A DNA stretch of 64,000 bases, taken from positions 1-64,000 of the forward strand of contig NZ_CP135162.1 of assembly GCF_001940165.2 (NCBI RefSeq), in the 5' to 3' direction. A model generated the notes under the pieces. That model did not search any database, was not told the origin of the DNA, and saw only the letters and a list, made by a program, of their open reading frames with translations. Positions 1 to 8,922 of this stretch are shown here, one piece after another. Within the stretch, counting starts at the first letter, position 1. Each line of letters begins with the position of its first letter. Position numbers and translations under genes: made by a program. The stretch comes from Roseburia sp. 831b (GTDB lineage: Bacteria; Bacillota; Clostridia; Lachnospirales; Lachnospiraceae).

Positions 1-396
1 ATGACAAATACCATCTATATCCATCAGCCGGAAAAGGCGTTCAGCTTCACCCGGCTCCCGAATTTCCTCTTTGAAGCCCCCACATTCAAGCCCTTGTCCA
101 ACGAGGCAAAGGTTCTGTACGCCTTTATCCTGCGCCGGACAGAGTTATCCCGCAAGAATGGGTGGGCGGATGATTGCGGACGGATTTATCTGTACTATCC
201 CATCTGCGAGGTGGTTGACCTGCTCCACTGTGGGCGGCAGAAAGCGGTAAACACCCTGCGGGAACTGCAATACGCCGGGCTGGTGGAGATCCAGAAGCAG
301 GGCTGTGGAAAACCCAACCGCATTTTCCCAAAATCCTATGAAGCGGTTCCAAACACCGACTTCAAGAAATCCGGTTCTGGTACGCCGGAGGGCTGA
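1..396 (+). CDS. RepA N-terminal domain replication initiator-like protein
   Basis: 131-aa product resembling the N-terminal winged-helix domain of RepA-family replication initiators found on plasmids and integrative elements: a basic N-terminus, a conserved block around residues 30-50 ending in a FILRR motif, then YLYYPICEVVDLL and an HTH-like segment (residues 70-100). The family is usually longer. Here the frame stops after KKSGSGTPEG, although RepA-like motifs (ENRT, EVRKS) continue in another frame just downstream, so the gene may be frameshifted or shortened. The ATG is base 1 of the window, so the RBS is not visible and a longer N-terminus cannot be excluded. Role in element replication or maintenance is inferred. 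Confidence 0.7.
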   Translation: MTNTIYIHQPEKAFSFTRLPNFLFEAPTFKPLSNEAKVLYAFILRRTELSRKNGWADDCGRIYLYYPICEVVDLLHCGRQKAVNTLRELQYAGLVEIQKQGCGKPNRIFPKSYEAVPNTDFKKSGSGTPEG

Positions 397-494
397 AAAC
401 CGTACTTATGAAGTGAGGAAATCACTCCCCGGAAGTACGAAAACCGGACGGTATATAGAAATACAAAGATTAAAAAGATTTATTTATATTCTAT

Positions 495-566
495 CCATTC
501 CAATCCTATCCGAGCTAATTTCTGCGGGATTTTCCCTGTGGAAAACCCCGGATAGGAAAGGAATGG
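495..566 (+). other. Nested inverted repeat before mob, candidate oriT
   Basis: An 18-bp inverted repeat (495-512 against 549-566, 16 of 18 matching) encloses a second one (526-535 against 540-549, one G-T pair). It ends 14 bp before the relaxase start codon and covers its SD region. MobV relaxases nick at hairpin-forming origins just upstream of their own gene, so position and structure fit oriT. It could equally be an autoregulatory operator. No nick site can be assigned from sequence alone. Confidence 0.45.
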
Positions 567-579
567 GGAAAGGAGCAGA

Positions 580-1524
580 ATGGCACAACACGCAATTTTG
601 CGGTTTGAGAAGCACAAGGGCAACCCGGCAAGGCCGCTGGAAGCCCATCACGAAAGACAGAAAGAACAATACGCCAGCAACCCCGACATTGACACAAGCC
701 GGAGCAAGTACAACTTTCATATCGTCAAGCCAGAGGGCAGGTACTATCATTTCATTCAAAACCGCATTGAACAGGCCGGGTGCCGAACCCGCAAGGACAG
801 CACACGGTTTGTCGATACGCTGGTAACTGCCAGCCCGGAGTTTTTCAAGGGGAAATCCCCAAAGGAGATACAGGCGTTTTTCCAGAGGGCGGCGGACTTC
901 CTCATTGGCCGGGTAGGACGGGAAAATATCGTGTCGGCGGTGGTACACATGGACGAGAAAACGCCCCACCTGCATTTGACCTTTGTTCCGCTGACAAAGG
1001 ACAACCGCCTGTGTGCAAAGGAGATTATCGGCAACCGGGCAAACCTGACGAAGTGGCAGGACGATTTTCACGCCTATATGGTGGAGAAATATCCTGACTT
1101 GGAGCGTGGGGAGAGCGCCAGCAGGACAGGCCGGAAGCATATCCCCACCCGGCTTTTCAAACAGGCGGTTTCCCTCTCCCGGCAGGCAAGAGCCATTGAA
1201 GCCACACTGGACGGCATTAACCCGCTGAACGCCGGAAAGAAAAAAGAGGAAGCCCTCTCCATGCTGAAAAAGTGGTTCCCGCAGATGGAGAATTTCTCCG
1301 GGCAGTTGAAAAAGTACAAGGTCACAATCAATGACCTGCTGGCGGAGAATGAGAAGTTGGAAGCAAGGGCAAAGGCCAGCGAAAAAGGAAAGATGAAAGA
1401 TACGATGGAACGGGCAAAGCTGAAAAGCGAACTGGACAATTTACAGCGGCTGGTTGACCGTATCCCGCCGGATATACTGGCGGAACTGAAACGTCAGCAG
1501 CGGCACACGGTAAAGGAAAGGTGA
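580..1524 (+). CDS. mob: MobV (Pre/Mob) family relaxase
   Basis: 314-aa plasmid-mobilization relaxase that would nick its oriT and lead single-strand transfer. The N-terminal motif with AILRFEKHK and H-rich residues 1-50 and the histidine triad HMDEKTPHLHLTFVP (about residues 127-141) are the metal-binding and catalytic signature of MobV proteins. The C-terminal third (about 225-305) is charged and predicted coiled coil. GGAAAGGAG precedes the ATG. It lies between the repA-like gene and the recombinase, as in other mobilizable elements. No type IV secretion genes are visible, so transfer would need a helper element. Confidence 0.9.
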   Translation: MAQHAILRFEKHKGNPARPLEAHHERQKEQYASNPDIDTSRSKYNFHIVKPEGRYYHFIQNRIEQAGCRTRKDSTRFVDTLVTASPEFFKGKSPKEIQAFFQRAADFLIGRVGRENIVSAVVHMDEKTPHLHLTFVPLTKDNRLCAKEIIGNRANLTKWQDDFHAYMVEKYPDLERGESASRTGRKHIPTRLFKQAVSLSRQARAIEATLDGINPLNAGKKKEEALSMLKKWFPQMENFSGQLKKYKVTINDLLAENEKLEARAKASEKGKMKDTMERAKLKSELDNLQRLVDRIPPDILAELKRQQRHTVKER

Positions 1525-1596
1525 TAGATATAAGCAGAAATTTTCGCCGCCTCTGTGCGGCATTGTACCTTGAAAACTGAATATGGAGGACACTGG

Positions 1597-1791
1597 ATGG
1601 CAAAAAGTGAAAGCGATATTTTTACACCCCGAACAGGGCAGGTTATACAAGCAGAGAACGGCACGCAGTATTTTGTATGTGGGAACAACCGTATAAAAAT
1701 CTCCGAACACTTCGCCGCAGGCGGGAAGCCCCTCGGTGATCTGATTGTAGATGTGGTGCGGCATACCGCAGAAAAAGCCGCTTCAACCTGA
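1597..1791 (+). CDS. Small element-encoded protein, TnpW-like
   Basis: 64-aa protein placed between mobilization and recombinase genes, as seen for the small transposon-encoded protein (TnpW-like) of related elements. The start ATG at 1597 follows GGAGGA (1585-1590) at good spacing; an in-frame upstream codon at 1555 lies before this SD and is unlikely to be used. The sequence contains an antirestriction-like or DNA-associated VCGNNRIKISEHF segment, but no function can be assigned. It ends about 100 bp before the recombinase start. Confidence 0.65.
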   Translation: MAKSESDIFTPRTGQVIQAENGTQYFVCGNNRIKISEHFAAGGKPLGDLIVDVVRHTAEKAAST

Positions 1792-1801
1792 TAGCCCATC
1801 A

Positions 1802-1831
1802 TTGATAACACGCCCACGCTTATGATATAAT
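1802..1831 (+). promoter_or_regulatory. Promoter of the serine recombinase
   Basis: TTGATA (1802-1807), an 18-bp spacer and TATAAT (1826-1831). A perfect 10-bp inverted repeat, CCCACGCTTA (1813-1822) with TAAGCGTGGG (1853-1862), spans from the spacer to just before the recombinase SD, so it could act as an operator or as an mRNA hairpin. Confidence 0.6.
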
Positions 1832-1890
1832 TGCCATAGAGCAAAAGTATTGTAAGCGTGGGTTGTTTCTTTAGAAGGAGGATTTTTACG

Positions 1891-3513
1891 GTGAAACAAC
1901 CTTACAATACTACGATTTACAACACGGCGCTTTATATGAGATTGAGCCGGGACGATGAACTGCAAGGAGAAAGCGGGAGTATTCAGACACAACGCATGAT
2001 GCTCCGGCAATATGCCGCCGAGCATGGCCTGAATGTCATAGATGAATATATCGACGATGGATGGTCTGGAACGAACTTTGACAGGCCGGATTTTCAGAGA
2101 ATGATTGATGACATTGAGGACGGGAAAATCAACTGCGTTGTTACGAAGGATTTATCCCGCTTAGGCAGAAACTACATTCTGACCGGCCAGTACACGGAAA
2201 TCTACTTTCCCAGCAAAGGCGTCCGCTATATCGCTGTCAATGACAATGTGGACACCATCAACGGAGAGAATGAGCTTGCCCCATTCCTCAACATTCTGAA
2301 TGAAATGCACGCCCGCCAGACCAGCAAAAAGGTAAAGGCGGCCATGCGGACACGGTTCGCAAATGGCGCACACTATGGAGCCTATGCTCCGCTTGGCTAT
2401 GTCAAAGACCCAGATAAGAAAGGCCATCTTCTGATTGACCCGGAAACAAGGTGGATTATCGAAAAGATTTTTGACCTTGCCGTTCATGGCCGGGGAGCCG
2501 CCAGCATTACACGGATTTTGGTCGAAGAAAAAGTACCTACTCCCGGCTGGCTGAATTTCCAGAGATACGGCACTTTCGCAAATATCTATGCCGGAGCGCC
2601 GGAGGAAAAAGCCTATGCGTGGACGATAGCGCAGGTGAAAAGTATTCTGAAAGAGGAAACCTATATCGGACACAGCGTCCACAATAAGCAGACCAACATT
2701 TCATTCAAAAACAAGAAGAAAGTACGCAAGCCAAAAGAGGAATGGTATCGTGTGGAGAACACCCACGAAGCGATTATTTCCGAAGATGTGTTCCGTCAAG
2801 TACAGGAGCAGATTTGCAACAGGCGCAGACGGCAGAAGAACGGCACAACACAGATATTTTCCGGGCTGGTAAAATGTGCGGACTGCGGCTGGTCGCTGGC
2901 CTATGGTATGAACAGCCAGAACAAAAATCCCTATGCCCACTACCATTGTAGCAAGTACGGGCAAGGATTGCACCAGTGTTCCATGCACTATATCCGCTAT
3001 GATGTGCTTTACGCCTATGTCCTTTCCCGTCTGCAATACTGGTCTGTGCTGGCACAGCAGGATGGGGACAAACTTCTGAAACGGCTACTTAACGCCAGCG
3101 ACAAGGAACGCAATACTGCAAGGAAGCGGCAGACAGCCGAACTGAAAAAGGCGGAAAAGCGCAAAGCAGAAGTAGACACCCTGTTTGCAAAAATGTATGA
3201 GGACTGGTCTGCCGGACGCATTACAGAATACAATTTCAATATGCTGTCCGAAAAGTATCAGGGCGAACAGCGAGAATTGGACGTAAAAATTGAACGGCTT
3301 CACGAAGCGATGGAGACCGCCGCCCAGACAGCGGTTGACGCTGAAAAGTGGATAGGTCTGATGAAACAGTATGTCAATCCCACAGAATTGACGGCTGAAC
3401 TTCTGAATACGCTGATTGAAAAAATCCTTGTCCATGAAGCGGTCAAAAGTGAGGACGGAAGCCGGGAACAGGAAGTGGAAATCTTCTACCGCTTTATCGG
3501 CAAAATCGAATGA
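1891..3513 (+). CDS. Large serine recombinase (site-specific integrase)
   Basis: 540-aa large serine recombinase that excises and integrates the element. The N-terminal resolvase domain has the catalytic YMRLSRDD motif (Ser19 with this start) and the arginine-containing TKDLSRLGRN helix; a recombinase domain follows (about 170-290), then a zinc ribbon (CADCGW and a later C/H pair, about 330-370) and a coiled-coil region (about 400-470), the standard order of the TnpX/TndX group. GTG at 1891 is chosen because AGAAGGAGG (1873-1881) precedes it with 9 nt spacing; the longer frame from 1858 would place the SD inside the gene. It sits next to the right junction, as expected for an integrase. Confidence 0.92.
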   Translation: MKQPYNTTIYNTALYMRLSRDDELQGESGSIQTQRMMLRQYAAEHGLNVIDEYIDDGWSGTNFDRPDFQRMIDDIEDGKINCVVTKDLSRLGRNYILTGQYTEIYFPSKGVRYIAVNDNVDTINGENELAPFLNILNEMHARQTSKKVKAAMRTRFANGAHYGAYAPLGYVKDPDKKGHLLIDPETRWIIEKIFDLAVHGRGAASITRILVEEKVPTPGWLNFQRYGTFANIYAGAPEEKAYAWTIAQVKSILKEETYIGHSVHNKQTNISFKNKKKVRKPKEEWYRVENTHEAIISEDVFRQVQEQICNRRRRQKNGTTQIFSGLVKCADCGWSLAYGMNSQNKNPYAHYHCSKYGQGLHQCSMHYIRYDVLYAYVLSRLQYWSVLAQQDGDKLLKRLLNASDKERNTARKRQTAELKKAEKRKAEVDTLFAKMYEDWSAGRITEYNFNMLSEKYQGEQRELDVKIERLHEAMETAAQTAVDAEKWIGLMKQYVNPTELTAELLNTLIEKILVHEAVKSEDGSREQEVEIFYRFIGKIE

Positions 3514-3544
3514 CACATCTTGAGATACCCAACAATATCTTTAA

Positions 3545-3556
3545 CTAAGGGAAACG
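3545..3556. other. Right attachment junction in XRE gene
   Basis: Just left of the remnant regulator the reading frame encodes ETGRGMPDISSL from 3551; intact XRE regulators have SKWETGRGMPDIS here. The tryptophan codon is replaced by AGG, so the crossover lies at about 3548-3551, near a GG or GA dinucleotide, the kind of 2-bp core serine recombinases use. The matching left junction is outside the window. Confidence 0.65.
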
Positions 3557-4102
3557 GGAAGAGGAATGCCGGACATTTCATCGTTAGATGCATTGTGTAA
3601 TGATCTGGATGTGAGTGTGAATGAATTGCTAAGTGGCGAAGTGTTACCTCCTGAATTTTATGAGAAAAAGGCGGAGGAAAATATGAAAACATTAATAAAA
3701 GAGAATGAGAAAAATACAAAGGGAAACTGGATTCAGATGATTCTTGGAGAGGTGCTGGTAATCGTGGCATTTGTATTTCTTGCAATATGCATTGGGATAA
3801 GGATGCTTGGAAACTATTTTGACCTTCCATCGCTTCTTTATCTGGTGTTAATTTCAGCGGGAGTTGTTTTACTGTCCAGGCCGGCGGGAAAAAGAGAGGT
3901 ATTTGCTGCCTTGCAAAAGGCTGTCATTCCTGCGGGAGCACTTGCGTCCGTGATAAGCTTGATTCAAATTTTCTTGTACGTAGAAGACATGGAGGTTATC
4001 TTTACCAACTTTGCGGTTGCACTGTTACCAATCGCGTACGGAATCTTTGTGTACCTGCTTTTACTTCCGATTACAAGACATTTGAAAAAAGAGACCGAAT
4101 AA
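3551..4102 (+). pseudogene. XRE regulator with membrane domain, 5' end removed by insertion
   Basis: Coding remnant of a helix-turn-helix regulator. It begins inside the HTH at ETGRGMPDISSLDALC and continues with DLDVSVNELLSGE, the usual end of the XRE domain, then four predicted membrane segments (about residues 55-170 of the remnant) and a basic tail. The N-terminal HTH half would be on the far side of the inserted element. An internal ATG (3566) could start a 178-aa protein without a DNA-binding domain, but no clear SD supports this. Called interrupted with good confidence. Confidence 0.75.
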
Positions 4103-4254
4103 AAGAAAGGTCAGGTACCTACATCCGGGAGCAACTCAACCAACAGTAGAACTGACTAAAAAGCACCTCGATTGCAACATATGAAAAGACCATGTATAGT
4201 AAGAAATGTAAAAACAAGTGGCCACTCAAATTCAAAAGAAAGTTGAGAAAAAGT

Positions 4255-5280
4255 ATGTTAGGAAATCAGATTAAATATTACAGACAGGAAAATAAAATCA
4301 AACAGGAAGAACTTGCCGAATTTTTAGGCGTGTCATTCCAGGCAGTATCCAAGTGGGAAAGGGGTGCAAGTGACCCGGACATTGCACTTCTCCCGAAACT
4401 TGCGGTATATTTTGGCGTTACGATTGACGAATTGTTTGAGATGCCTTATGAGGAACAGATGGAGCGAATCGAAAACATGATTTCGACCGAGCGTACCATC
4501 AAGGAAAAAACGTTTGAGAGCGCCGTCACATTTTTGGAAAACCGATTAAAAAATGCACCAAAGGACACAAGAGCGCTCTCGAATCTTGCTTATCTTTACA
4601 ACCACAGAGCGCACAGTGACCATGAACTTGCTTCTTACTATGCTAAAAGAGTGTTAGAGGCAGACCCGGATGAAAAAGCAGGATGGGTTGCTTATCTGGA
4701 AGCAAACGGCGGTGTCTGTGGAGACAAATGGTATGACAATCACTTTGAGGTCATCCGTTATTTTGAAGAATTTTTAGAGAAAAATCCAGGCAATTTCTTA
4801 GGACTTTACGGCGTGATTGAGAATCTCCTTGCAGATGGCAGATACGAGGAGGCAAAGCCTTACATCGAAGAAATAAAAAAGGCAAAAAAGAACCATCAAT
4901 ATCTTTTATATAGCGGGGAGGTTGCGTTTGGAGAAGGAAGGCGTAAAGAAGCTTTGGAATACTGGGAGAAGATGGTAAAAGACTACCCGCAGACCTGGCA
5001 GGCATATTGCTCGTTAGGAGAAGGATACCAGAAGATGGGCATGGAAAAAGAAGCATTGGAAGCCTTTGAAACGTCATTTACGATGCAGGAGGCACCAAGA
5101 ATTTATGATGGACTATGCTCCATGGCGCAGATTCATGAGAAACAGGGAGAACTCAAACTTGCCATACAGGATTATGAGCGCATCATTCGCTGCCTGAAAG
5201 AGGACTATCATGTCACAGAGGGTGAACAGAAGGAACAATACGAGCGTGAAATGAAGAGATTGAGAAGAAAACTCGATTGA
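4255..5280 (+). CDS. XRE-family regulator with TPR repeats
   Basis: 341-aa protein with an N-terminal XRE helix-turn-helix (residues 2-60; SFQAVSKWERGASDPD recognition region) followed by tetratricopeptide-like helical repeats (about 90-320, e.g. ALSNLAYLYNHR, AYCSLGEGYQKMG). This architecture is common in Firmicutes regulators that sense peptides or protein partners through the TPR part. ATG 4255 (MLGNQIKYYRQ) is preferred because it begins the HTH as in relatives; an upstream in-frame ATG at 4192 would add a basic, unlikely extension. Neither start has a strong SD. Target genes are unknown. Confidence 0.75.
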   Translation: MLGNQIKYYRQENKIKQEELAEFLGVSFQAVSKWERGASDPDIALLPKLAVYFGVTIDELFEMPYEEQMERIENMISTERTIKEKTFESAVTFLENRLKNAPKDTRALSNLAYLYNHRAHSDHELASYYAKRVLEADPDEKAGWVAYLEANGGVCGDKWYDNHFEVIRYFEEFLEKNPGNFLGLYGVIENLLADGRYEEAKPYIEEIKKAKKNHQYLLYSGEVAFGEGRRKEALEYWEKMVKDYPQTWQAYCSLGEGYQKMGMEKEALEAFETSFTMQEAPRIYDGLCSMAQIHEKQGELKLAIQDYERIIRCLKEDYHVTEGEQKEQYEREMKRLRRKLD

Positions 5281-5296
5281 AATTGATAGAAAAGAA

Positions 5297-5325
5297 TTGA
5301 AATCCATAACCATTTATTTTAAACT
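5297..5325 (+). promoter_or_regulatory. Putative ddh promoter
   Basis: TTGAAA (5297-5302), 17-bp spacer, TAAACT (5320-5325), about 105 bp before the ddh start codon. Confidence 0.45.
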
Positions 5326-5431
5326 GTATGAGGATAAAAAAGCACAGTTTTTCTGTGAAAAATTTCCATGGTCAGAGAAAAGAAAACAATCTGACTACAA
5401 ATGTATATAAAAACAAAGGAAGGATGAGAAA

Positions 5432-6418
5432 ATGAGTACAAGAATTGGAATAATTGGTTATGGAAATCTTGGACGCGGTGTAGAGTGTGCAGTAAAAGCA
5501 GCAGACGATATGGAACTTGTTGCAGTATTTACAAGACGTGATCCAAAGAGCGTTACAATTCAGACAGAAAATGTACCGGTTTGTAATGTCGCAGATGTGG
5601 AACAGTGGAAGGACAAGATTGATGTGATGATTCTGTGTGGAGGAAGTGCAACAGATCTTCCGGTTCAGACACCACAGTTTGCAAAGATGTTCAATGTCAT
5701 TGATAGTTTTGATACACATGCAAAGATTCCGGAACATTTTGCAGCAGTAGATGCAGCAGCAAAGGCAGCAGGAAACGTTGCATTGATTTCCGTAGGCTGG
5801 GATCCGGGAATGTTCTCTTTAAACAGAGTTTATGCAAATGCAATTCTTCCGGATGGAAAAGATTACACATTCTGGGGAAAAGGTGTCAGCCAGGGACACT
5901 CTGATGCGATTCGCCGTATCAAAGGTGTGAAAGATGCAAAACAGTACACAATTCCGGTTGAAGCAGCACTTGAAGCAGTTCGTTCCGGCGCAAATCCGGA
6001 GCTTTCTACCAGAGAAAAACACACAAGAGAATGTTTTGTTGTGTTAGAAGATGGTGCAGATGCAGCAGCAGTAGAAAAAGAGATTAAGACAATGCCAAAC
6101 TACTTCGCAGATTATGACACAACCGTTCATTTCATCAGCGAAGTAGAATTAAAAAGAGATCACAGCGGAATGGCACACGGTGGTTTCGTCATTCGCTCCG
6201 GCAAGACAGGCATGAACAAAGAGCATAACCATATCATTGAATATAGTTTAAAATTAGACTCCAACCCAGAATTTACAACAAGTGTTCTGGTTGCTTACGC
6301 AAGAGCAGCACATCGTCTCGCCAAAGAAGGACAGTGCGGATGTAAGACTGTTTTGGACATCCCACCAGCATACTTAAGCGAGAAGAGCGGTGAGGAGTTA
6401 AGAGCCTCTCTTTTATAA
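5432..6418 (+). CDS. ddh: meso-Diaminopimelate D-dehydrogenase
   Basis: 328-aa NADP-dependent enzyme that makes meso-diaminopimelate from tetrahydrodipicolinate and ammonia in one step, feeding lysine and peptidoglycan. The N-terminal Rossmann motif GIIGYGNLGRG, the SFDTHAKIPEH block and the SVGWDPGMFSLNR motif near the substrate site are characteristic, as is the C-terminal HNHIIEY segment. Full length for the family. AAGGAAGGA precedes the ATG. It stands alone between a regulator and hppA. Confidence 0.95.
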   Translation: MSTRIGIIGYGNLGRGVECAVKAADDMELVAVFTRRDPKSVTIQTENVPVCNVADVEQWKDKIDVMILCGGSATDLPVQTPQFAKMFNVIDSFDTHAKIPEHFAAVDAAAKAAGNVALISVGWDPGMFSLNRVYANAILPDGKDYTFWGKGVSQGHSDAIRRIKGVKDAKQYTIPVEAALEAVRSGANPELSTREKHTRECFVVLEDGADAAAVEKEIKTMPNYFADYDTTVHFISEVELKRDHSGMAHGGFVIRSGKTGMNKEHNHIIEYSLKLDSNPEFTTSVLVAYARAAHRLAKEGQCGCKTVLDIPPAYLSEKSGEELRASLL

Positions 6419-6456
6419 AACAAAGTTGTTTTTGTGAGAAAGAAACAAAAAACACA

Positions 6457-6509
6457 TCCCTTTTTCAAAAATAAGATAGAAACTCCGGTTTTTCTTTGTG
6501 AAAAAGGGA
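6457..6509 (+). terminator. Inverted repeat after ddh, likely terminator
   Basis: Perfect 11-bp arms TCCCTTTTTCA (6457-6467) and TGAAAAAGGGA (6499-6509) separated by 31 nt, between ddh and the hppA promoter. The long loop and lack of a T-run make it a weak terminator; it could also be a regulatory site for hppA. Confidence 0.4.
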
Positions 6510-6552
6510 GAAAAATCATGTAAAAAAGTGGCGGAAAAAAGAGGTTAAAGTG

Positions 6553-6581
6553 TTGACATTTTAGGCTTGTTTCTTTATACT
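6553..6581 (+). promoter_or_regulatory. Strong hppA promoter
   Basis: TTGACA (6553-6558), 17-bp spacer, TATACT (6576-6581): near-consensus housekeeping promoter about 60 bp before the hppA start. Confidence 0.75.
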
Positions 6582-6640
6582 TTAAACTTGCATGTTAAGA
6601 AAATAACAAGTAAAAGTAACGAAAGAAAGTGAGAGAAATT

Positions 6641-8614
6641 ATGAACTATTTAATTCCTGTAATTGGAATCCTTGCTTTACTTGTTGCTGCAGGTCTTGCA
6701 GTATGGGTAAAAAAACAGGGTGAAGGAACTGACAGAATGAAAGAGATTGCAGCAGCAATCCACGAAGGTGCTCAGGCGTTCTTAATGTCTGAATACAAAA
6801 TTCTTGTCATTTTTATTGTTGTGTTATTCGCAGCAATCGGATTCGGAATCAGCTGGGCAACAGCTATCTGTTTCGTAATCGGTGCAGTATTCTCTACAAT
6901 CGCTGGATACTGTGGTATGCAGGTTGCAACACGTGCAAACGTACGTACAGCAAACGCTGCTAAAGAAGGTGGTATGACAAAAGCATTACCAATCGCTTAC
7001 CGTGGTGGTGCTGTAATGGGTCTTTGCGTAGTTGGTCTTGGACTTTTCGGTGTCTCCATCATTTATTTTGTAACTGGTAATGCAGACATCTTATTCGGAT
7101 TCTCTCTTGGTGCTTCTTCCATCGCATTGTTCGCACGTGTTGGTGGTGGTATCTACACAAAAGCAGCAGACGTTGGAGCTGACCTTGTAGGTAAAGTAGA
7201 AGCTGGTATCCCAGAAGATGATCCTCGTAACCCAGCAGTTATCGCTGATAACGTAGGTGATAACGTAGGTGACGTTGCTGGTATGGGAGCTGACTTATTT
7301 GAATCTTATGTTGGTTCTATCGTATCTGCAATCACATTAGGTATCCTTGCTTATGACGGAATGTCTGGAGCTTTATATCCACTCATCCTTGCAGCAGTAG
7401 GTATCGTTTCTTCTATTCTTGGTGTATTCTGTGTACGTGGAAAAGAAGGCGCAGATCCTCACAAAGCATTAAAGCTTGGAACAAACATTGCAAACGTAAT
7501 TACAATTGTAGCTGCAGTTGTATTAAGTAAAGTAGTTCTTGGTTCTTACAAACCATGTGGTGCTATCATCGCTGGTCTTATTGTTGGAACATTAATCGGT
7601 ACTATCACAGAATGGTACACATCTGACAAATACCGTCATGTACGTAAAATTGCAGATCAGTCTGAGACTGGTGCAGCAACAAACATCATCAGTGGTTTAG
7701 CAGTAGGTATGCATTCTTGTACTATCCCAATCATTTTGATTGCAGTTGGTATCTTCGCAGCTTACGCATTCGCTGGTATTTATGGTATCGCTCTTGCAGC
7801 AGTTGGTATGCTTGCTACAACAGGAAGCACCGTAGCAGTTGATGCTTATGGTCCAATCGCTGATAACGCAGGTGGTATCGCTGAGATGGCAGGATTAGAC
7901 GAAAGCGTTCGTGACATCACAGATACATTAGACTCTGTTGGTAACACAACAGCTGCTGTTGGTAAAGGTTTCGCAATCGGATCTGCAGCATTAACAGCTT
8001 TATCTTTATTCGTATCATATTCCGAAGCAGTTAAGCTTGACAGCATTTCTATTCTTCAGCCTACTGTAATCATCGGATTATTCATTGGTGCTATGTTACC
8101 ATTCTTATTCTCTGCTATTACAATGGAATCCGTTTCCAAAGCAGCTTATAAGATGATTGAAGAAGTACGTCGTCAGTTCCATGCAGACAAAGGTATCTTA
8201 GAGGGAACAAGCAAACCTGACTACAAGTCTTGTGTTGGTATCTCTACAAATGCTGCATTAAAACAGATGTTACTTCCAGGTATCATTGCAATCGTTGCTC
8301 CTATCCTTGTAGGTGTTCTTTTAGGTACAGAAGCATTAGGCGGACTTCTTGCTGGTGCTCTTGTAACTGGTGTTATGATGGCTATCTTCATGGCAAATGC
8401 AGGTGGTGCATGGGATAACGCTAAGAAATACATCGAAGGTGGTGCACACGGTGGAAAAGGTAGTGATCCTCACAAAGCAGCCGTTGTAGGTGATACCGTA
8501 GGTGATCCTTTCAAGGATACATCAGGTCCATCTATCAACATCTTAATCAAATTAATGACAGTTGTTGCTTTAGTATTTGCACCATTATTCTTAAGCATCG
8601 GTGGATTACTCTAG
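6641..8614 (+). CDS. hppA: Ion-pumping membrane pyrophosphatase
   Basis: 657-aa multi-pass membrane protein that hydrolyses pyrophosphate and pumps H+ or Na+ outward. Visible signatures: [21 protein letters not shown] with DNVGDNVGD (about residues 175-215) binding Mg-PPi, and a second acidic site near the C-terminus ([21 protein letters not shown]). The motif [14 protein letters not shown] carries Ala where K+-independent enzymes have Lys, so this is predicted to be K+-dependent, a class that includes Na+ pumps. ATG 6641 is chosen over GTG 6629. Strong promoter and optimal-looking codon use suggest high expression. Confidence 0.95.
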   Translation: MNYLIPVIGILALLVAAGLAVWVKKQGEGTDRMKEIAAAIHEGAQAFLMSEYKILVIFIVVLFAAIGFGISWATAICFVIGAVFSTIAGYCGMQVATRANVRTANAAKEGGMTKALPIAYRGGAVMGLCVVGLGLFGVSIIYFVTGNADILFGFSLGASSIALFARVGGGIYTKAADVGADLVGKVEAGIPEDDPRNPAVIADNVGDNVGDVAGMGADLFESYVGSIVSAITLGILAYDGMSGALYPLILAAVGIVSSILGVFCVRGKEGADPHKALKLGTNIANVITIVAAVVLSKVVLGSYKPCGAIIAGLIVGTLIGTITEWYTSDKYRHVRKIADQSETGAATNIISGLAVGMHSCTIPIILIAVGIFAAYAFAGIYGIALAAVGMLATTGSTVAVDAYGPIADNAGGIAEMAGLDESVRDITDTLDSVGNTTAAVGKGFAIGSAALTALSLFVSYSEAVKLDSISILQPTVIIGLFIGAMLPFLFSAITMESVSKAAYKMIEEVRRQFHADKGILEGTSKPDYKSCVGISTNAALKQMLLPGIIAIVAPILVGVLLGTEALGGLLAGALVTGVMMAIFMANAGGAWDNAKKYIEGGAHGGKGSDPHKAAVVGDTVGDPFKDTSGPSINILIKLMTVVALVFAPLFLSIGGLL

Positions 8615-8644
8615 GATTTAACTTCATTTGAAGCTGAAATAAGA

Positions 8645-8690
8645 AAAACAGTTGTGTCTTTTACAAAAGTAAGAGATGCAGCTGTTTTTT
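8645..8690 (+). terminator. hppA terminator
   Basis: Long stem AAACAGTTGTGTCTTTTAC (8646-8664) pairing with 8669-8687 through several G-U pairs, ending in a T-run. Lies 30 bp after hppA. The rest of the 308-bp gap to the next gene is A+T-rich with a possible TAGAAT -10 near 8795. Confidence 0.75.
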
Positions 8691-8922
8691 CGTTATAAAG
8701 ATTCGGATGGCAAAAGGCGAGAAGCAATTCTGGGTTCTTATAATTAAAATTTTGGAAAAAATAGGATAGTCACGAAAATAAAATTGTGCTAGAATGGTAA
8801 GGAAATTTTTTGCAGGAATAGAGCATGAAAATATTCAGATAATGAGAATAAAGGTAAATACTTAGAAGTATTTGAAAAAGACGCTGAGATTAAGATGAAA
8901 TTGTGATGGGAGATAAAGAAAC

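Larger units (their letters stand above)
1..3550. mobile_element. Mobilizable element with serine recombinase, right part
   Basis: Gene order repA-like, MobV relaxase, 64-aa element protein, large serine recombinase is typical of small mobilizable elements of Firmicutes that excise by a serine recombinase and use a helper's conjugation machinery. Its base composition is clearly more G+C-rich than the chromosome to the right, a sign of recent transfer. The right boundary is placed at about 3548-3551, where the downstream reading frame becomes an XRE regulator; the left end and any cargo lie outside the window. Confidence 0.8.

Noticed and set aside
484..1140. 218-aa minus-strand frame across the relaxase gene
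   Set aside because: Overlaps mob and the candidate oriT; no family likeness.
1858..1890. Upstream GTG start for the serine recombinase
   Set aside because: It would place the strong SD (1873-1881) inside the coding region and add residues not expected before the catalytic domain.
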